64,000 bases of DNA. It comes from Solidesulfovibrio aerotolerans (GTDB lineage Bacteria > Desulfobacterota > Desulfovibrionia > Desulfovibrionales > Desulfovibrionaceae). The notes under the pieces are model-generated. The model was not told the origin of the DNA, did no database searches, and was given only the letters and a program-made list of their open reading frames with translations. Positions 56,351-64,000 of this stretch are shown piece after piece. The DNA lies in the NCBI RefSeq assembly GCF_009856865.1, contig NZ_WVUD01000006.1, positions 1 to 64,000 of the forward strand, read 5' to 3'. Numbering within the stretch: position 1 is the first letter of the stretch; every line of letters begins with the position of its first letter. The position numbers and the translations under genes are program-made.

Positions 56351-58477
56351 CTAGGCGCCTAACGCTTTGGGCCGACGGCCGCCGCGGAAGACGACTTCCG
56401 CCCGGGCCGTGTGGGGATCGTTGTACGAGACGCTGATATCGACCGGTTCCTTGAAGAATTCCGCCGCGCCCCGCAGGATGCCTTCGTAATATTCCGGATA
56501 GGCCCGCTTGGAGTGGTAGGTCATGACCAGCCGGTCGCCCATGTCTTCGTAGGTGAAGCGCGGGGGCATAAGACCGGGCATATCCTTGGTGAGCCGGGCA
56601 TGGGTATCGTTCATGGTCAGGAAGAAATCCTTGAGGGTATCGGCCTTGAAATAGCGCGGATAATGGCGGTGGAATCCTTTGATGGTAAACCGTCCCAGGG
56701 CCAGGAAGATGTCCTTGGTGGATTTGCCGGATTTTTCCGACGCGAAGTCGGCCATCTGGCGCAACACCTGATCCGGGTAGTTCTGGGTGGGCAGGAAGGT
56801 GGGATGCCCCATGGCCTCCTGCATGGCGTCAAACACCTTTTGGCCGAACTGTTCCCGGATGAAATCCTGCATGAGCTTGGGCAGGATGCCCTTCATATTG
56901 CCCTGGGACTGGCGCAGATTGAGCGCATTGCCTTGGCGTTGGGCAAAGGCACCGGCCAGGGTGAGCAGGGAATTGGCCAATTCGGCCAGTTCACGGGTGG
57001 CCTGGGCAGTCTGGCCGGCCCCTTCGTCGGCCTCGGCGGCCACGCGGGCGATGACTTCGATGTTGTGGCTGATCTCTTCGGCGGCGGCAGACTGTTCTTC
57101 GGCGGCGGCGGCGATCTGGGTCACCTGTCCGTTGACCTCGTTAATGCGGGCTTTGATGCGTTCCAGGGCTTCGCCGGCCTTATGGGTGGCCTCGGTGCTG
57201 GCGCTCACCCGGGATTCCGTTTCCTGCATGGAGGCCACGGCATGGCGGGAGCCGTCCTGAATTTCGCGGATGGATTTTTCCACTTCCTTGGTGGCGGTCA
57301 TGGTCTTTTCGGCCAGTTTCCTGACTTCGTCGGCAACCACGGCGAAGCCGCGTCCGGCGTCTCCGGCCCGGGCCGCTTCGATGGCGGCATTTAAGGCCAG
57401 CAGATTGGTCTGGTCGGCGATATCGTTAATGACGCTGATAATGCGGCCGATCTCGGCGGCCTGACCGTCCAGGGCGGTGAGCACCTGGCCGAGCTTGCCG
57501 GCGGATTCGGCCACGGCCTTGATGCCGACAACGGCCTCGCGCACTTCCACGGCCCCGCTTTCTGCGGCTTCATTGGCGCTGGAGGCGGCCCCGGAGGTCT
57601 GGGAGGCGTTTTGGGCCACTTCCATGACCGTGGCCGTCATTTGTTCCATGGCGGTGGCCACGGAGTCGGCCTGATCTTTTTGCTGCTGCGCCCCGCGGGC
57701 CTGCTCGTCGGAGGAGGCGGACAGCTCTTCCGAAGCCGAAGCCACCCGCTGGGAGAGTTCGTTGATTTCGTCGCCGAGGTTGCGCAGTTCGCTCTGCGTC
57801 TTTTCGAGTTCGAGTTGCTTGTTATGGATTTGCGACTGGTCGGTGATGGTGGTTACCGCGCCAAGGAGATCCCCACGCAGGCCGTGAAAGCAATCGACGG
57901 TGATATAGCAGGCCAGGGACCGGCCGTCCCACAGGGTGAGCGAACGTTCGTCATGGATGGAACTGCCGCGGTGGAGGGCGTCTTCCGTGATGGATACTCC
58001 GGATTTGTTGTAAAATGCCTGGCTGACGGTCTTGCCGATGAGGTCCGGCTGTGGCTTTCGCAGCATCACGGCCATGGATTGACTGCAATGGGTGATAATG
58101 CCGTCTTTGTTGGTGATAAAAAAAGGCGTTCCCACGGCGAGCACGGCAGAACGATAATATTCTCGCCGCAACATACTAAATTCCATGGCTTCGGCCGCTT
58201 TTTGGCCCAGCGGGCCAAACGTATTCCAGGATTCTACTTCGTCGAGCAGAAAGGTCCGCTTGTCGGAATTAATTTTTTGAAAGCCCTGGTACAAGGCGTT
58301 AATCGGTGTGCTTATGCGTTTGGCGACAATAAAAGCGACAACGCAACCAACGAAGGCCAAGGCGAACGCAAGGTATAGATTTCCGATATACGTCGAAGCG
58401 ATGATGCTGATACTCAGGAGGATTCCTTGCAAGAGACTTGCTGTCCCCGGAGAGTACGTAGATTCGTGAGTGCTCAT
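56351..58477 (-). CDS. Methyl-accepting chemotaxis protein with PAS and a C-terminal H-NOX-like heme domain
   Basis: ATG 58477 with AGGAG upstream gives 708 residues. Two membrane helices (about 13-52) have almost no loop between them, so sensing is inside the cell. A PAS domain lies at about 112-215 and the MCP signalling domain at about 255-510, with the conserved hairpin tip. The last 181 residues (from [12 protein letters not shown], residue 528) match H-NOX: NDTHARL with the proximal His near residue 626, then YHSKR (654-658), the YxSxR heme-propionate motif. H-NOX binds NO or oxygen. Its place at the C-terminus after the signalling domain is the reverse of the better-known H-NOX-MCP order. 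Confidence 0.88.
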   Translation of the reverse strand: MSTHESTYSPGTASLLQGILLSISIIASTYIGNLYLAFALAFVGCVVAFIVAKRISTPINALYQGFQKINSDKRTFLLDEVESWNTFGPLGQKAAEAMEFSMLRREYYRSAVLAVGTPFFITNKDGIITHCSQSMAVMLRKPQPDLIGKTVSQAFYNKSGVSITEDALHRGSSIHDERSLTLWDGRSLACYITVDCFHGLRGDLLGAVTTITDQSQIHNKQLELEKTQSELRNLGDEINELSQRVASASEELSASSDEQARGAQQQKDQADSVATAMEQMTATVMEVAQNASQTSGAASSANEAAESGAVEVREAVVGIKAVAESAGKLGQVLTALDGQAAEIGRIISVINDIADQTNLLALNAAIEAARAGDAGRGFAVVADEVRKLAEKTMTATKEVEKSIREIQDGSRHAVASMQETESRVSASTEATHKAGEALERIKARINEVNGQVTQIAAAAEEQSAAAEEISHNIEVIARVAAEADEGAGQTAQATRELAELANSLLTLAGAFAQRQGNALNLRQSQGNMKGILPKLMQDFIREQFGQKVFDAMQEAMGHPTFLPTQNYPDQVLRQMADFASEKSGKSTKDIFLALGRFTIKGFHRHYPRYFKADTLKDFFLTMNDTHARLTKDMPGLMPPRFTYEDMGDRLVMTYHSKRAYPEYYEGILRGAAEFFKEPVDISVSYNDPHTARAEVVFRGGRRPKALGA

Positions 58478-58580
58478 AGGAACTCCTGTCCTTTTTTTTG
58501 TATCCAAAACCATTCCATCCCAAAGGTCAACATGACGAATGGAAATATCTAGCGAGTGAAATGATTAAAAACGGTTGGAC

Positions 58581-60302
58581 TCACGGGTGGGCTTCCTTTG
58601 CCGGCAAGACGGCCGGAACGCGGCCGGTGAAGCGAAAAGGGGCCAAAAGGCTCTGGCCCAGGGCCTCCAGACTGGCCGGGGCTTCGCCGTAGGTGGCCAG
58701 ACGCACGGCCGCCTGGGGCAACAGCGGCAGGTCGTAGGGCGACTGCGCGGCCACAAGGACGAGCGCTGTTGCCTTGCGTTCGGCCAGGGCTTGGGCCAGA
58801 CGGCGCTGGCCGTCCCGCTGCCGGGCGTTGGTGACCAGCAGCACCACGGTCCTGGCCTGCTCGGCTTCGGCCACGGCCCCTGCGATGGCCTGGGCATCGG
58901 GATCGACCGGCAGAAAAAGGTGCTTGGGGCCTTGCCACTGGGCCAGGGCGGCCTCGGCCTCGGCGTCGATGACGTCGCGGCCAAAACGCGGCCGGATGAC
59001 CAGGGTGGTGTCATTGGCGGCCAGGGGCAGTGTCGGCGTGGTCGGGCCAAAGGCAGTCAGGCTGCGGGCGGCGATGCGCCGGGCCAGGGCGGTGTCCTCG
59101 GCCCGTCCGACCCGGGAGGCGGCGTCAGGGGATGGCGTGGCCTGATCCTTGGCGTGAAGCAGGCCGTAGCGTTCCTTCAGGCGCAGCACCCGCAACGCGG
59201 CGGCGTTGAGGCGGGTAGCCGGGACGCGCCCGGAAGCAACCGCCGCCACCACCGCGTCCATGGCGTCCAGGCGATCCTTGGCCGGCCGGCCGGCGTCCGC
59301 GCCAATGAGCAGCACATCGGCTCCGGCGCCAAGGGCCATGACGGCCGCCTCGGACGTGCCATAGGTGTCGGCCACCGCTCCCATGCCCAGCGAATCGGTG
59401 AAAATGACCCCGTCAAAGCCCATCCGCCCCCGCAGCACCCCTTCCAGAACCCGCCGCGACAGCGTGGCCGGCAGGCCGTTATCGTCCCCGGTCAGGGCCG
59501 GGGCCACGACATGGGCGGTCATGACCGCGGGGGCGTCGGCGGCAAACGCGGCCCGAAAAGGCGGGAAATCCACCCGGCCCAGGGTCGTGGCGTCGTGGTC
59601 CACCCGGGGCAGGCCCACATGGGAATCCACGGCTGTATCGCCGTGGCCGGGAAAATGCTTGGGCGTGCAGATCATCCCGACACTGGCATAGCCGGCCGTG
59701 GCTGCGGCTGTGTTGCGGGCCACATCGGCCGGTGCGGAGCCAAAGGAGCGGATGCCGATGACCGGATTGGCCGGATTGATATTGACGTCGGCCACAGGGG
59801 CGAAATCGACGTTGATGCCGACTGCCCGGAGTTCCCGCCCTGTGGCGGCGGCGGCCTGGCGCACGAGATCGGCCCGGCCCGTTGCGGCCTGGGCCATCTG
59901 GCTTGGAAAGAGGGTGAATCCCTGACGCAGCCGGGCCACCGGGGCACCCTCCTGGTCCACCCCGACCAGAAGCCCGACGCCCTGGCCTGTAGCCGCGGCC
60001 TGGGCTTGCAGGCCGGCGGTCAGGGCGGCCACCTGGTCCGGCGTCTCGATATTGCCCGGGGCGCTGTAGAGGATGACGCCGCCGAGGTGGCGCTCGCGTA
60101 TGAGCCCGGCAATATCGGGCGAGACCGTCGGGCCTTGAAACCAGACCATAAAGATCTGGCCGACTTTCTCCTCAACCGACATGGCCGCCAGCAGGCTGGC
60201 GGCCCGCGACGCCGACCAGCCGGCCATGGGCCGGCCCAGCAGCAGCAGGGCAAGGAGCAGGGCGGCGGCCAGGACGGGATACGAACGAAAGGGTCGGACC
60301 AT
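58581..60302 (-). CDS. nagZ: Beta-N-acetylhexosaminidase-like exported GH3 enzyme
   Basis: ATG 60302 with GGAG upstream gives 573 residues, starting with a signal/anchor (FRSYPVLAAALLLALLLLGRPMAGWS). The GH3 catalytic region has KHFPGHGDTAVDSHVGLP with the acid/base His dyad and the nucleophile Asp in FTDSLGMGAVADTYG, as in NagZ. About 220 residues follow the barrel, a second GH3-like domain, so it is longer than cytosolic NagZ and closer to Bacillus/extracellular types. It cleaves GlcNAc-anhydroMurNAc links or related peptidoglycan fragments. Confidence 0.85.
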   Translation of the reverse strand: MVRPFRSYPVLAAALLLALLLLGRPMAGWSASRAASLLAAMSVEEKVGQIFMVWFQGPTVSPDIAGLIRERHLGGVILYSAPGNIETPDQVAALTAGLQAQAAATGQGVGLLVGVDQEGAPVARLRQGFTLFPSQMAQAATGRADLVRQAAAATGRELRAVGINVDFAPVADVNINPANPVIGIRSFGSAPADVARNTAAATAGYASVGMICTPKHFPGHGDTAVDSHVGLPRVDHDATTLGRVDFPPFRAAFAADAPAVMTAHVVAPALTGDDNGLPATLSRRVLEGVLRGRMGFDGVIFTDSLGMGAVADTYGTSEAAVMALGAGADVLLIGADAGRPAKDRLDAMDAVVAAVASGRVPATRLNAAALRVLRLKERYGLLHAKDQATPSPDAASRVGRAEDTALARRIAARSLTAFGPTTPTLPLAANDTTLVIRPRFGRDVIDAEAEAALAQWQGPKHLFLPVDPDAQAIAGAVAEAEQARTVVLLVTNARQRDGQRRLAQALAERKATALVLVAAQSPYDLPLLPQAAVRLATYGEAPASLEALGQSLLAPFRFTGRVPAVLPAKEAHP

Positions 60303-60409
60303 GGCGGCTCCGTGGCAGACAAACGCCCGGGGGCGTGCTGGGGTGCGGCGGCAGTTTGGGCGGCGTAGCGATGCAGCCCGGCAAGAGGACACGGAGTCGG
60401 GCCTGTTGC

Positions 60410-61630
60410 TCACAGGGGGCATTTCTGATCGTCGGTGCGTTTGTCCACGTACATGGCTGCATCGGCCTCACGCACCAGGGCGTCGATGGACTGGCCCGGG
60501 GTGTGCAGGGCCATGCCGATGGAGACGGAGAGTCCGGGCGTCCCGGAGAGCTCCCGATCCCTGGCCACCTCGGCCACACAGTGGCGTATCCGTTCGGCCA
60601 TGACCGAAGCCTGCTCCGTTCCGGCATTGGGCAGGAGCACCACGAATTCGTCGCCGCCCAGGCGCGCCAGCAGATCGTAAGCCCGCACCCGGCCGGCCAT
60701 GGCCCGGGCCACGTCGCGCAGCACCGCATCGCCGGTTTCATGGCCGTAGGTGTCGTTGACAGCCTTGAACCGGTCGAGGTCGCAAAACAGCAGGGACACC
60801 GGCGAACCCTGGCGCTCGGCCAGCGCGAGCAGCGCCGGGCCGTGGCGGCGCAGATAGGCCCGGTTGGGGATGCCGGTGAGTTCGTCGGATTCGCGTTGCC
60901 GGGTCAGTTCTTCGTGGATCTTGACGTGGAGCAGATCACCGGCCAGAACTTCGCAGAAATGCTCCAGGAAATCCGTGCCCTTTTGCATATTGTAGCGGTC
61001 GGGGTCGGTATCGGCCATGGCCAGCGCCCCGATGCGCCGCTTGGGCTGGTACTTGTCCGCCAAAGGGGCGATAAAGCACGAACCGGCCAGCAACTCCGGG
61101 CACTGGGCCAATACGGCCGGATCGAAAAAGAAATCGGGCCGGGGCAGGGCCGAGATGCGGCCGACATAGACCCGGCGGCTGGCATCGGGCCGCAGCAGGG
61201 CGTTTAACGCCGTGGTCAGGGACTTGTGGCTGGGGCAGGGGAAGCCAGGCGACAGGAAACCGGCAAAGAGCTCCCGGGAGAGCAGGCAGGTCAGGGTGTG
61301 CACGTGCATGGCCCGGGTCAAATCGGTCAGCATGCCGGGCAGTTCAGCCATGGTGCGCAGCCGCCGGGACAGGGTCAGAGCAGAGCGGAAGGTGGCAAAA
61401 GCATGGTCATTGGCCTTAAAAATTTCCTGCAGACGCTTGAGTTGCCCGCCCAGACGGCGGGCATGGTCGCGATACTGCGCAGCCTCGTCGGCCTGCCGGC
61501 TGTTCCGGGCGGCCTGATCGGCCATGGCGGCAACCAGCGCACGAAACTCAACCTGCCGGCCTTCCGGCAGGAACCGTTCCAGTTCAAGCGCCTTGGCGGC
61601 CAGATCGGTGTCTTCGAAAGAATTACTCAT
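60410..61630 (-). CDS. DUF484-GGDEF diguanylate cyclase
   Basis: The likely start, ATG 61630, gives 406 residues (no strong ribosome site). An N-terminal DUF484 GAF-like domain follows a helical segment (AAQYRDHARRLGGQLKRLQEIFKANDHAF). The GGDEF domain has DELTGIPNRAYLRRH, LLFCDLDRFKAVNDTYGHETGD and the active motif RLGGDEF. RAYD lies five residues before GGDEF, the product-inhibition I-site. It makes c-di-GMP and is product-controlled. The nearby HD-GYP proteins supply the opposite activity. Confidence 0.92.
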   Translation of the reverse strand: MSNSFEDTDLAAKALELERFLPEGRQVEFRALVAAMADQAARNSRQADEAAQYRDHARRLGGQLKRLQEIFKANDHAFATFRSALTLSRRLRTMAELPGMLTDLTRAMHVHTLTCLLSRELFAGFLSPGFPCPSHKSLTTALNALLRPDASRRVYVGRISALPRPDFFFDPAVLAQCPELLAGSCFIAPLADKYQPKRRIGALAMADTDPDRYNMQKGTDFLEHFCEVLAGDLLHVKIHEELTRQRESDELTGIPNRAYLRRHGPALLALAERQGSPVSLLFCDLDRFKAVNDTYGHETGDAVLRDVARAMAGRVRAYDLLARLGGDEFVVLLPNAGTEQASVMAERIRHCVAEVARDRELSGTPGLSVSIGMALHTPGQSIDALVREADAAMYVDKRTDDQKCPL

Positions 61631-61761
61631 GGGGGTGTCGAGGCGGCCGGGCCGGCTGCGATGCTCCATGGCCCTGGTAGCATCTTCGGCACGGGGCAAC
61701 AAGCCGCTTGGGGGCGGTGCATCGTTTTGGCCCAGGCGCACACGCCGGTCAGGGAGCGGAT

Positions 61762-63309
61762 ATGAACATTGTGGTCCAAAATCTCACGCGCTTTGGCGAT
61801 CTGCTGCAATCCCAACCGGCCCTGGCCGAACTGGCCGGGCAGGGGCATGCCCTGTCGGTGGCCTGTCTGGAAAATTTTGCCGGCGCGGCCGCACTGTTGC
61901 CCGAGGCTACCACGATTTTCCCGTTGCCCGGGGCGCGTTTCCTGGCTGGTCTGGCCGCAGACTGGCGGCAAGCCCTGACGACGGTGACGGAATTTGCCGA
62001 TGCGGTTGCGGCCAAGGCCGCCCCTGAGGCGGTGGTCAATCTGACGGCGGCCCTGTCCTCACGGCTGTTGGCCCGGCGACTTTGTGGCGACGCTGTGCGC
62101 GGCTTTTCCCTGGACGCGTTTGGCTTTCGCCACGAATCCACCCCCTGGGCCGCCTTTTTGGAGGCCTCGTCTGCCCGGCGGGGACTGAGCCCTTTTAATG
62201 TTGTGGATCTGTTTCGCAAATCGGCCGGGGTGGGCCAGGGGCGGGGCCGGTTCGCGCTGCGACGGCCTGACCCGGCGGATGCGGCCACGGCCCGGGGCCT
62301 TTTAAACGGTCTGGGCCACGGGCCGCTGGTTGTCGGTTTCCAGCTCGGGGCCAGCGCCGTGGCCCGGCAGTGGCCGGTGGCGTATTTTGCCCAGACCGCC
62401 AATCGGCTGTGGCAGGAAGTGGGCGCGGTGGCCGTGCTGGTCGGAACCGGCTCGGAAAAGCCGCTGGCCGCGCAATTTGTCAATCTTTGCCAGGGACCGT
62501 GCCTGGATCTGGTCGGGGCCACGAATCTGCCGCTTTTAGCCGCCGTTACGGCCGAGTTGCGTCTGCTTGTCACCAACGACACCGGCACCCTGCATCTGGC
62601 TGCCGGGCTTGGCATCCCCAGCGTGGCCATTTTTCTGGCCACGGCCCAGCCCTTTGACACCGGCCCCTATCGTGCGGGCTGCCTGTGCCTGGAGCCGGAC
62701 ATGCCGTGCCATCCCTGCCCCTTTGGCACGCCGTGTCCACACGACCATGCCTGTCTGGCCGCCATTGCGCCCCAAGCCGTGGCTGCTGCGGCCGTAACCT
62801 ATTGCCGCACCGGGCAGTTTGTGCCGGGCAGCTACCCCGGAGCCCGGGCCTGGCTGTCCGGTTTTGACGACACGGGATTTATGGACCTTGTTTCCCTGTC
62901 CGGCCACGATCTCGAAGCCAGGGCAATCTGGCTGCGCTGCCAGCGCCACGTCCTTCGTCAATTCCTTGACGATGTCCCCTTTACGCCGCCCGAAAGCAGC
63001 GCCAGCTCCGGGCTTGGGGACACCGAGCGGCAAAATCTGCTGCGCCTTTTGGCCCAGTCGGCCGACATGCTGCGCCTTATTGAAGGCCAGGCCGTTTTGG
63101 CCGCTCGTACCTCGGCCATGAAATCCCGTTTCCTTTCAAGCTATGAGCGCTTAAACGCCCTCTGGGCCGCCTCGCCGCACCTGGCGGTGCTGGGCCAGTT
63201 ATGGCGGCGCCAGGCCCAAGAACAGGTGGCTGATCTGGACCGGCTTGTGGCCAATATCCGCCGCTTTGCCGCCTGCATCCAGGCCTTCACCGACCTGATC
63301 GAGGCCTGA
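61762..63309 (+). CDS. Glycosyltransferase family 9 (heptosyltransferase-like) protein
   Basis: AGGGAG precedes ATG 61762. The 515-residue protein begins NIVVQNLTRFGDLLQSQPALAELAGQGH, the GT9 opening, and has VVGFQLGASAVARQWPVAYFAQ and LLVTNDTGTLHLAAGLGIPSVAIFL, the ADP-heptose site. About 170 extra C-terminal residues, mostly helical with CHPCPFGTPCPHDHAC, are added to the usual GT9 length. It should add heptose or a related sugar to the LPS core or another glycan. Confidence 0.85.
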   Translation: MNIVVQNLTRFGDLLQSQPALAELAGQGHALSVACLENFAGAAALLPEATTIFPLPGARFLAGLAADWRQALTTVTEFADAVAAKAAPEAVVNLTAALSSRLLARRLCGDAVRGFSLDAFGFRHESTPWAAFLEASSARRGLSPFNVVDLFRKSAGVGQGRGRFALRRPDPADAATARGLLNGLGHGPLVVGFQLGASAVARQWPVAYFAQTANRLWQEVGAVAVLVGTGSEKPLAAQFVNLCQGPCLDLVGATNLPLLAAVTAELRLLVTNDTGTLHLAAGLGIPSVAIFLATAQPFDTGPYRAGCLCLEPDMPCHPCPFGTPCPHDHACLAAIAPQAVAAAAVTYCRTGQFVPGSYPGARAWLSGFDDTGFMDLVSLSGHDLEARAIWLRCQRHVLRQFLDDVPFTPPESSASSGLGDTERQNLLRLLAQSADMLRLIEGQAVLAARTSAMKSRFLSSYERLNALWAASPHLAVLGQLWRRQAQEQVADLDRLVANIRRFAACIQAFTDLIEA

Positions 63310-63393
63310 TTCCTGCTGGCACGGTTGTTGAATAGTGGAGGGCGGGACAGGAAATCCTTTCCCTTCGACAATAACTCCAGCGGGAGGCGCGAC

Positions 63394-63999
63394 ATGATAA
63401 GTGTAGACGGCCGGGAAACCGGAATCGAGATCAAGCAGTTCCAGAATCTCGAGGAAATCCTGCTCCGCATCATGGAGACGGACGAACTCGAAGGACGCAT
63501 CGTCACGGATGTCTTTGTCAACAAGGAAAGTTTTTCCGAGATTTATCCCCATCAGGCCGAGGACATCGAGAGCGACGAGATCGAGTCCGTGGAAGTCAAA
63601 AGTGTTCCGGTCATGGACATGGCGCTGAGCATCACCCATGAGCTTGGCAAGGTTGTGCGGCTCATGGACCACGGCGCACGGCGCGTGGCCGAGTTGTTCC
63701 GCCAGGCCGACGATGCCGAGGCGCTGGAGGTCTACCAGGATCTCATGGACGTGACCCGGGATTTTCTCAACATGGTCGGCGTGTTGCGCAGCGAATCCAC
63801 CAAGCGTCCCAATTCCGCCTTTGACGCTGCGGCCGATGACATTTCCAATCTTTTCTCTGAAATGCTTGAAGTGCTCGAAAACGAAGACTGGATTCTCTTG
63901 GCTGACCTGCTGGAATACGAGTTCATTCCGGCCATGGGACGTTTTAAGACAGTCATCGCTGAACTGCAGGAGAGCTTCGAGACCACGGTAAAGGAATAA
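63394..63999 (+). CDS. Conserved hypothetical helical protein
   Basis: GGGAGG precedes ATG 63394. The 201-residue acidic protein is rich in helix (ITHELGKVVRLMDHGARRVAELFRQADDAEALEVYQDLMDVTRDFLNMVGVLRS) and has no signal, membrane helix or known motif that I can identify. It follows the GT9 gene with an 84-base gap and ends one base before the window edge. A role cannot be assigned. Confidence 0.7.
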   Translation: MISVDGRETGIEIKQFQNLEEILLRIMETDELEGRIVTDVFVNKESFSEIYPHQAEDIESDEIESVEVKSVPVMDMALSITHELGKVVRLMDHGARRVAELFRQADDAEALEVYQDLMDVTRDFLNMVGVLRSESTKRPNSAFDAAADDISNLFSEMLEVLENEDWILLADLLEYEFIPAMGRFKTVIAELQESFETTVKE

Positions 64000-64000
64000 C

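Noticed and set aside
58575-60368. 597-codon plus-strand ORF over nagZ
   Set aside because: Shadow of the GH3 frame, which carries catalytic motifs and a signal peptide.

Overview
The window looks like a chromosomal segment of a high-GC sulfate-reducing deltaproteobacterium of the Desulfovibrio/Solidesulfovibrio type. The basis is gene content: a Desulfovibrio-style outer-membrane porin, a tmRNA whose tag reads ANDYDYALAA, a pyrG/kdsC/rpoN/hpf/ptsN/rapZ/mannose-PTS locus, and many PAS, HD-GYP and chemotaxis proteins. The species assignment is inference.

Left part, 1-8.8 kb: the right end of an IS200/IS605-type element with a guide-RNA-like scaffold abuts a truncated secreted-protein gene. 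Next come a TetR/MFP/RND efflux operon, a MetA-pathway-type outer-membrane protein and an iron-dependent alcohol dehydrogenase with a palindromic operator candidate.

Accessory region, 8.8-26.5 kb: this is a mosaic of remnants. It holds two IS66 transposase 3' ends, one of them fused to a broken integrase; decayed nuclease genes (SNase and PLD); an IHF/HU fragment; and a duplicated 120-bp IS-like fragment on either side of a sensor operon. Inside it lies an intact cluster: porin, periplasmic asparaginase, aspartate 4-decarboxylase and AspT-type aspartate/alanine exchanger. Together these could run an asparagine/aspartate decarboxylation cycle that generates proton-motive force. A histidine kinase with an amino-acid-binding domain, a receiver protein and an HD-GYP regulator follow upstream. 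The region ends with an AlpA-like regulator and an intact P4-type integrase beside ssrA (tmRNA).

Core region, 26.5-50.3 kb: tmRNA, a small lipoprotein, tRNA-Ser(CGA), tadA, purQ and pyrG are followed by kdsC, rpoN, hpf, ptsN, rapZ, and mannose-type PTS IIA and IIB. The IIC gene is split by a T9 frameshift. Next are ppaC, a PAS/HD-GYP plus CheY pair, and ftsH-folP-cdaA-ybbR-glmM-galU-priA, which links proteolysis, folate, c-di-AMP, cell-wall precursor and replication-restart functions.

Right part, 50.3-64 kb: a 4-hydroxyphenylpyruvate-dioxygenase-like VOC protein, a HisKA_2 sensor kinase, two overlapping glycosyltransferases, a chemotaxis receptor carrying a C-terminal H-NOX-like heme domain, a NagZ-like GH3 lipidic/exported enzyme, a DUF484-GGDEF cyclase, a heptosyltransferase-like protein and a conserved hypothetical protein. 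No CRISPR array, rRNA operon or complete prophage is visible.
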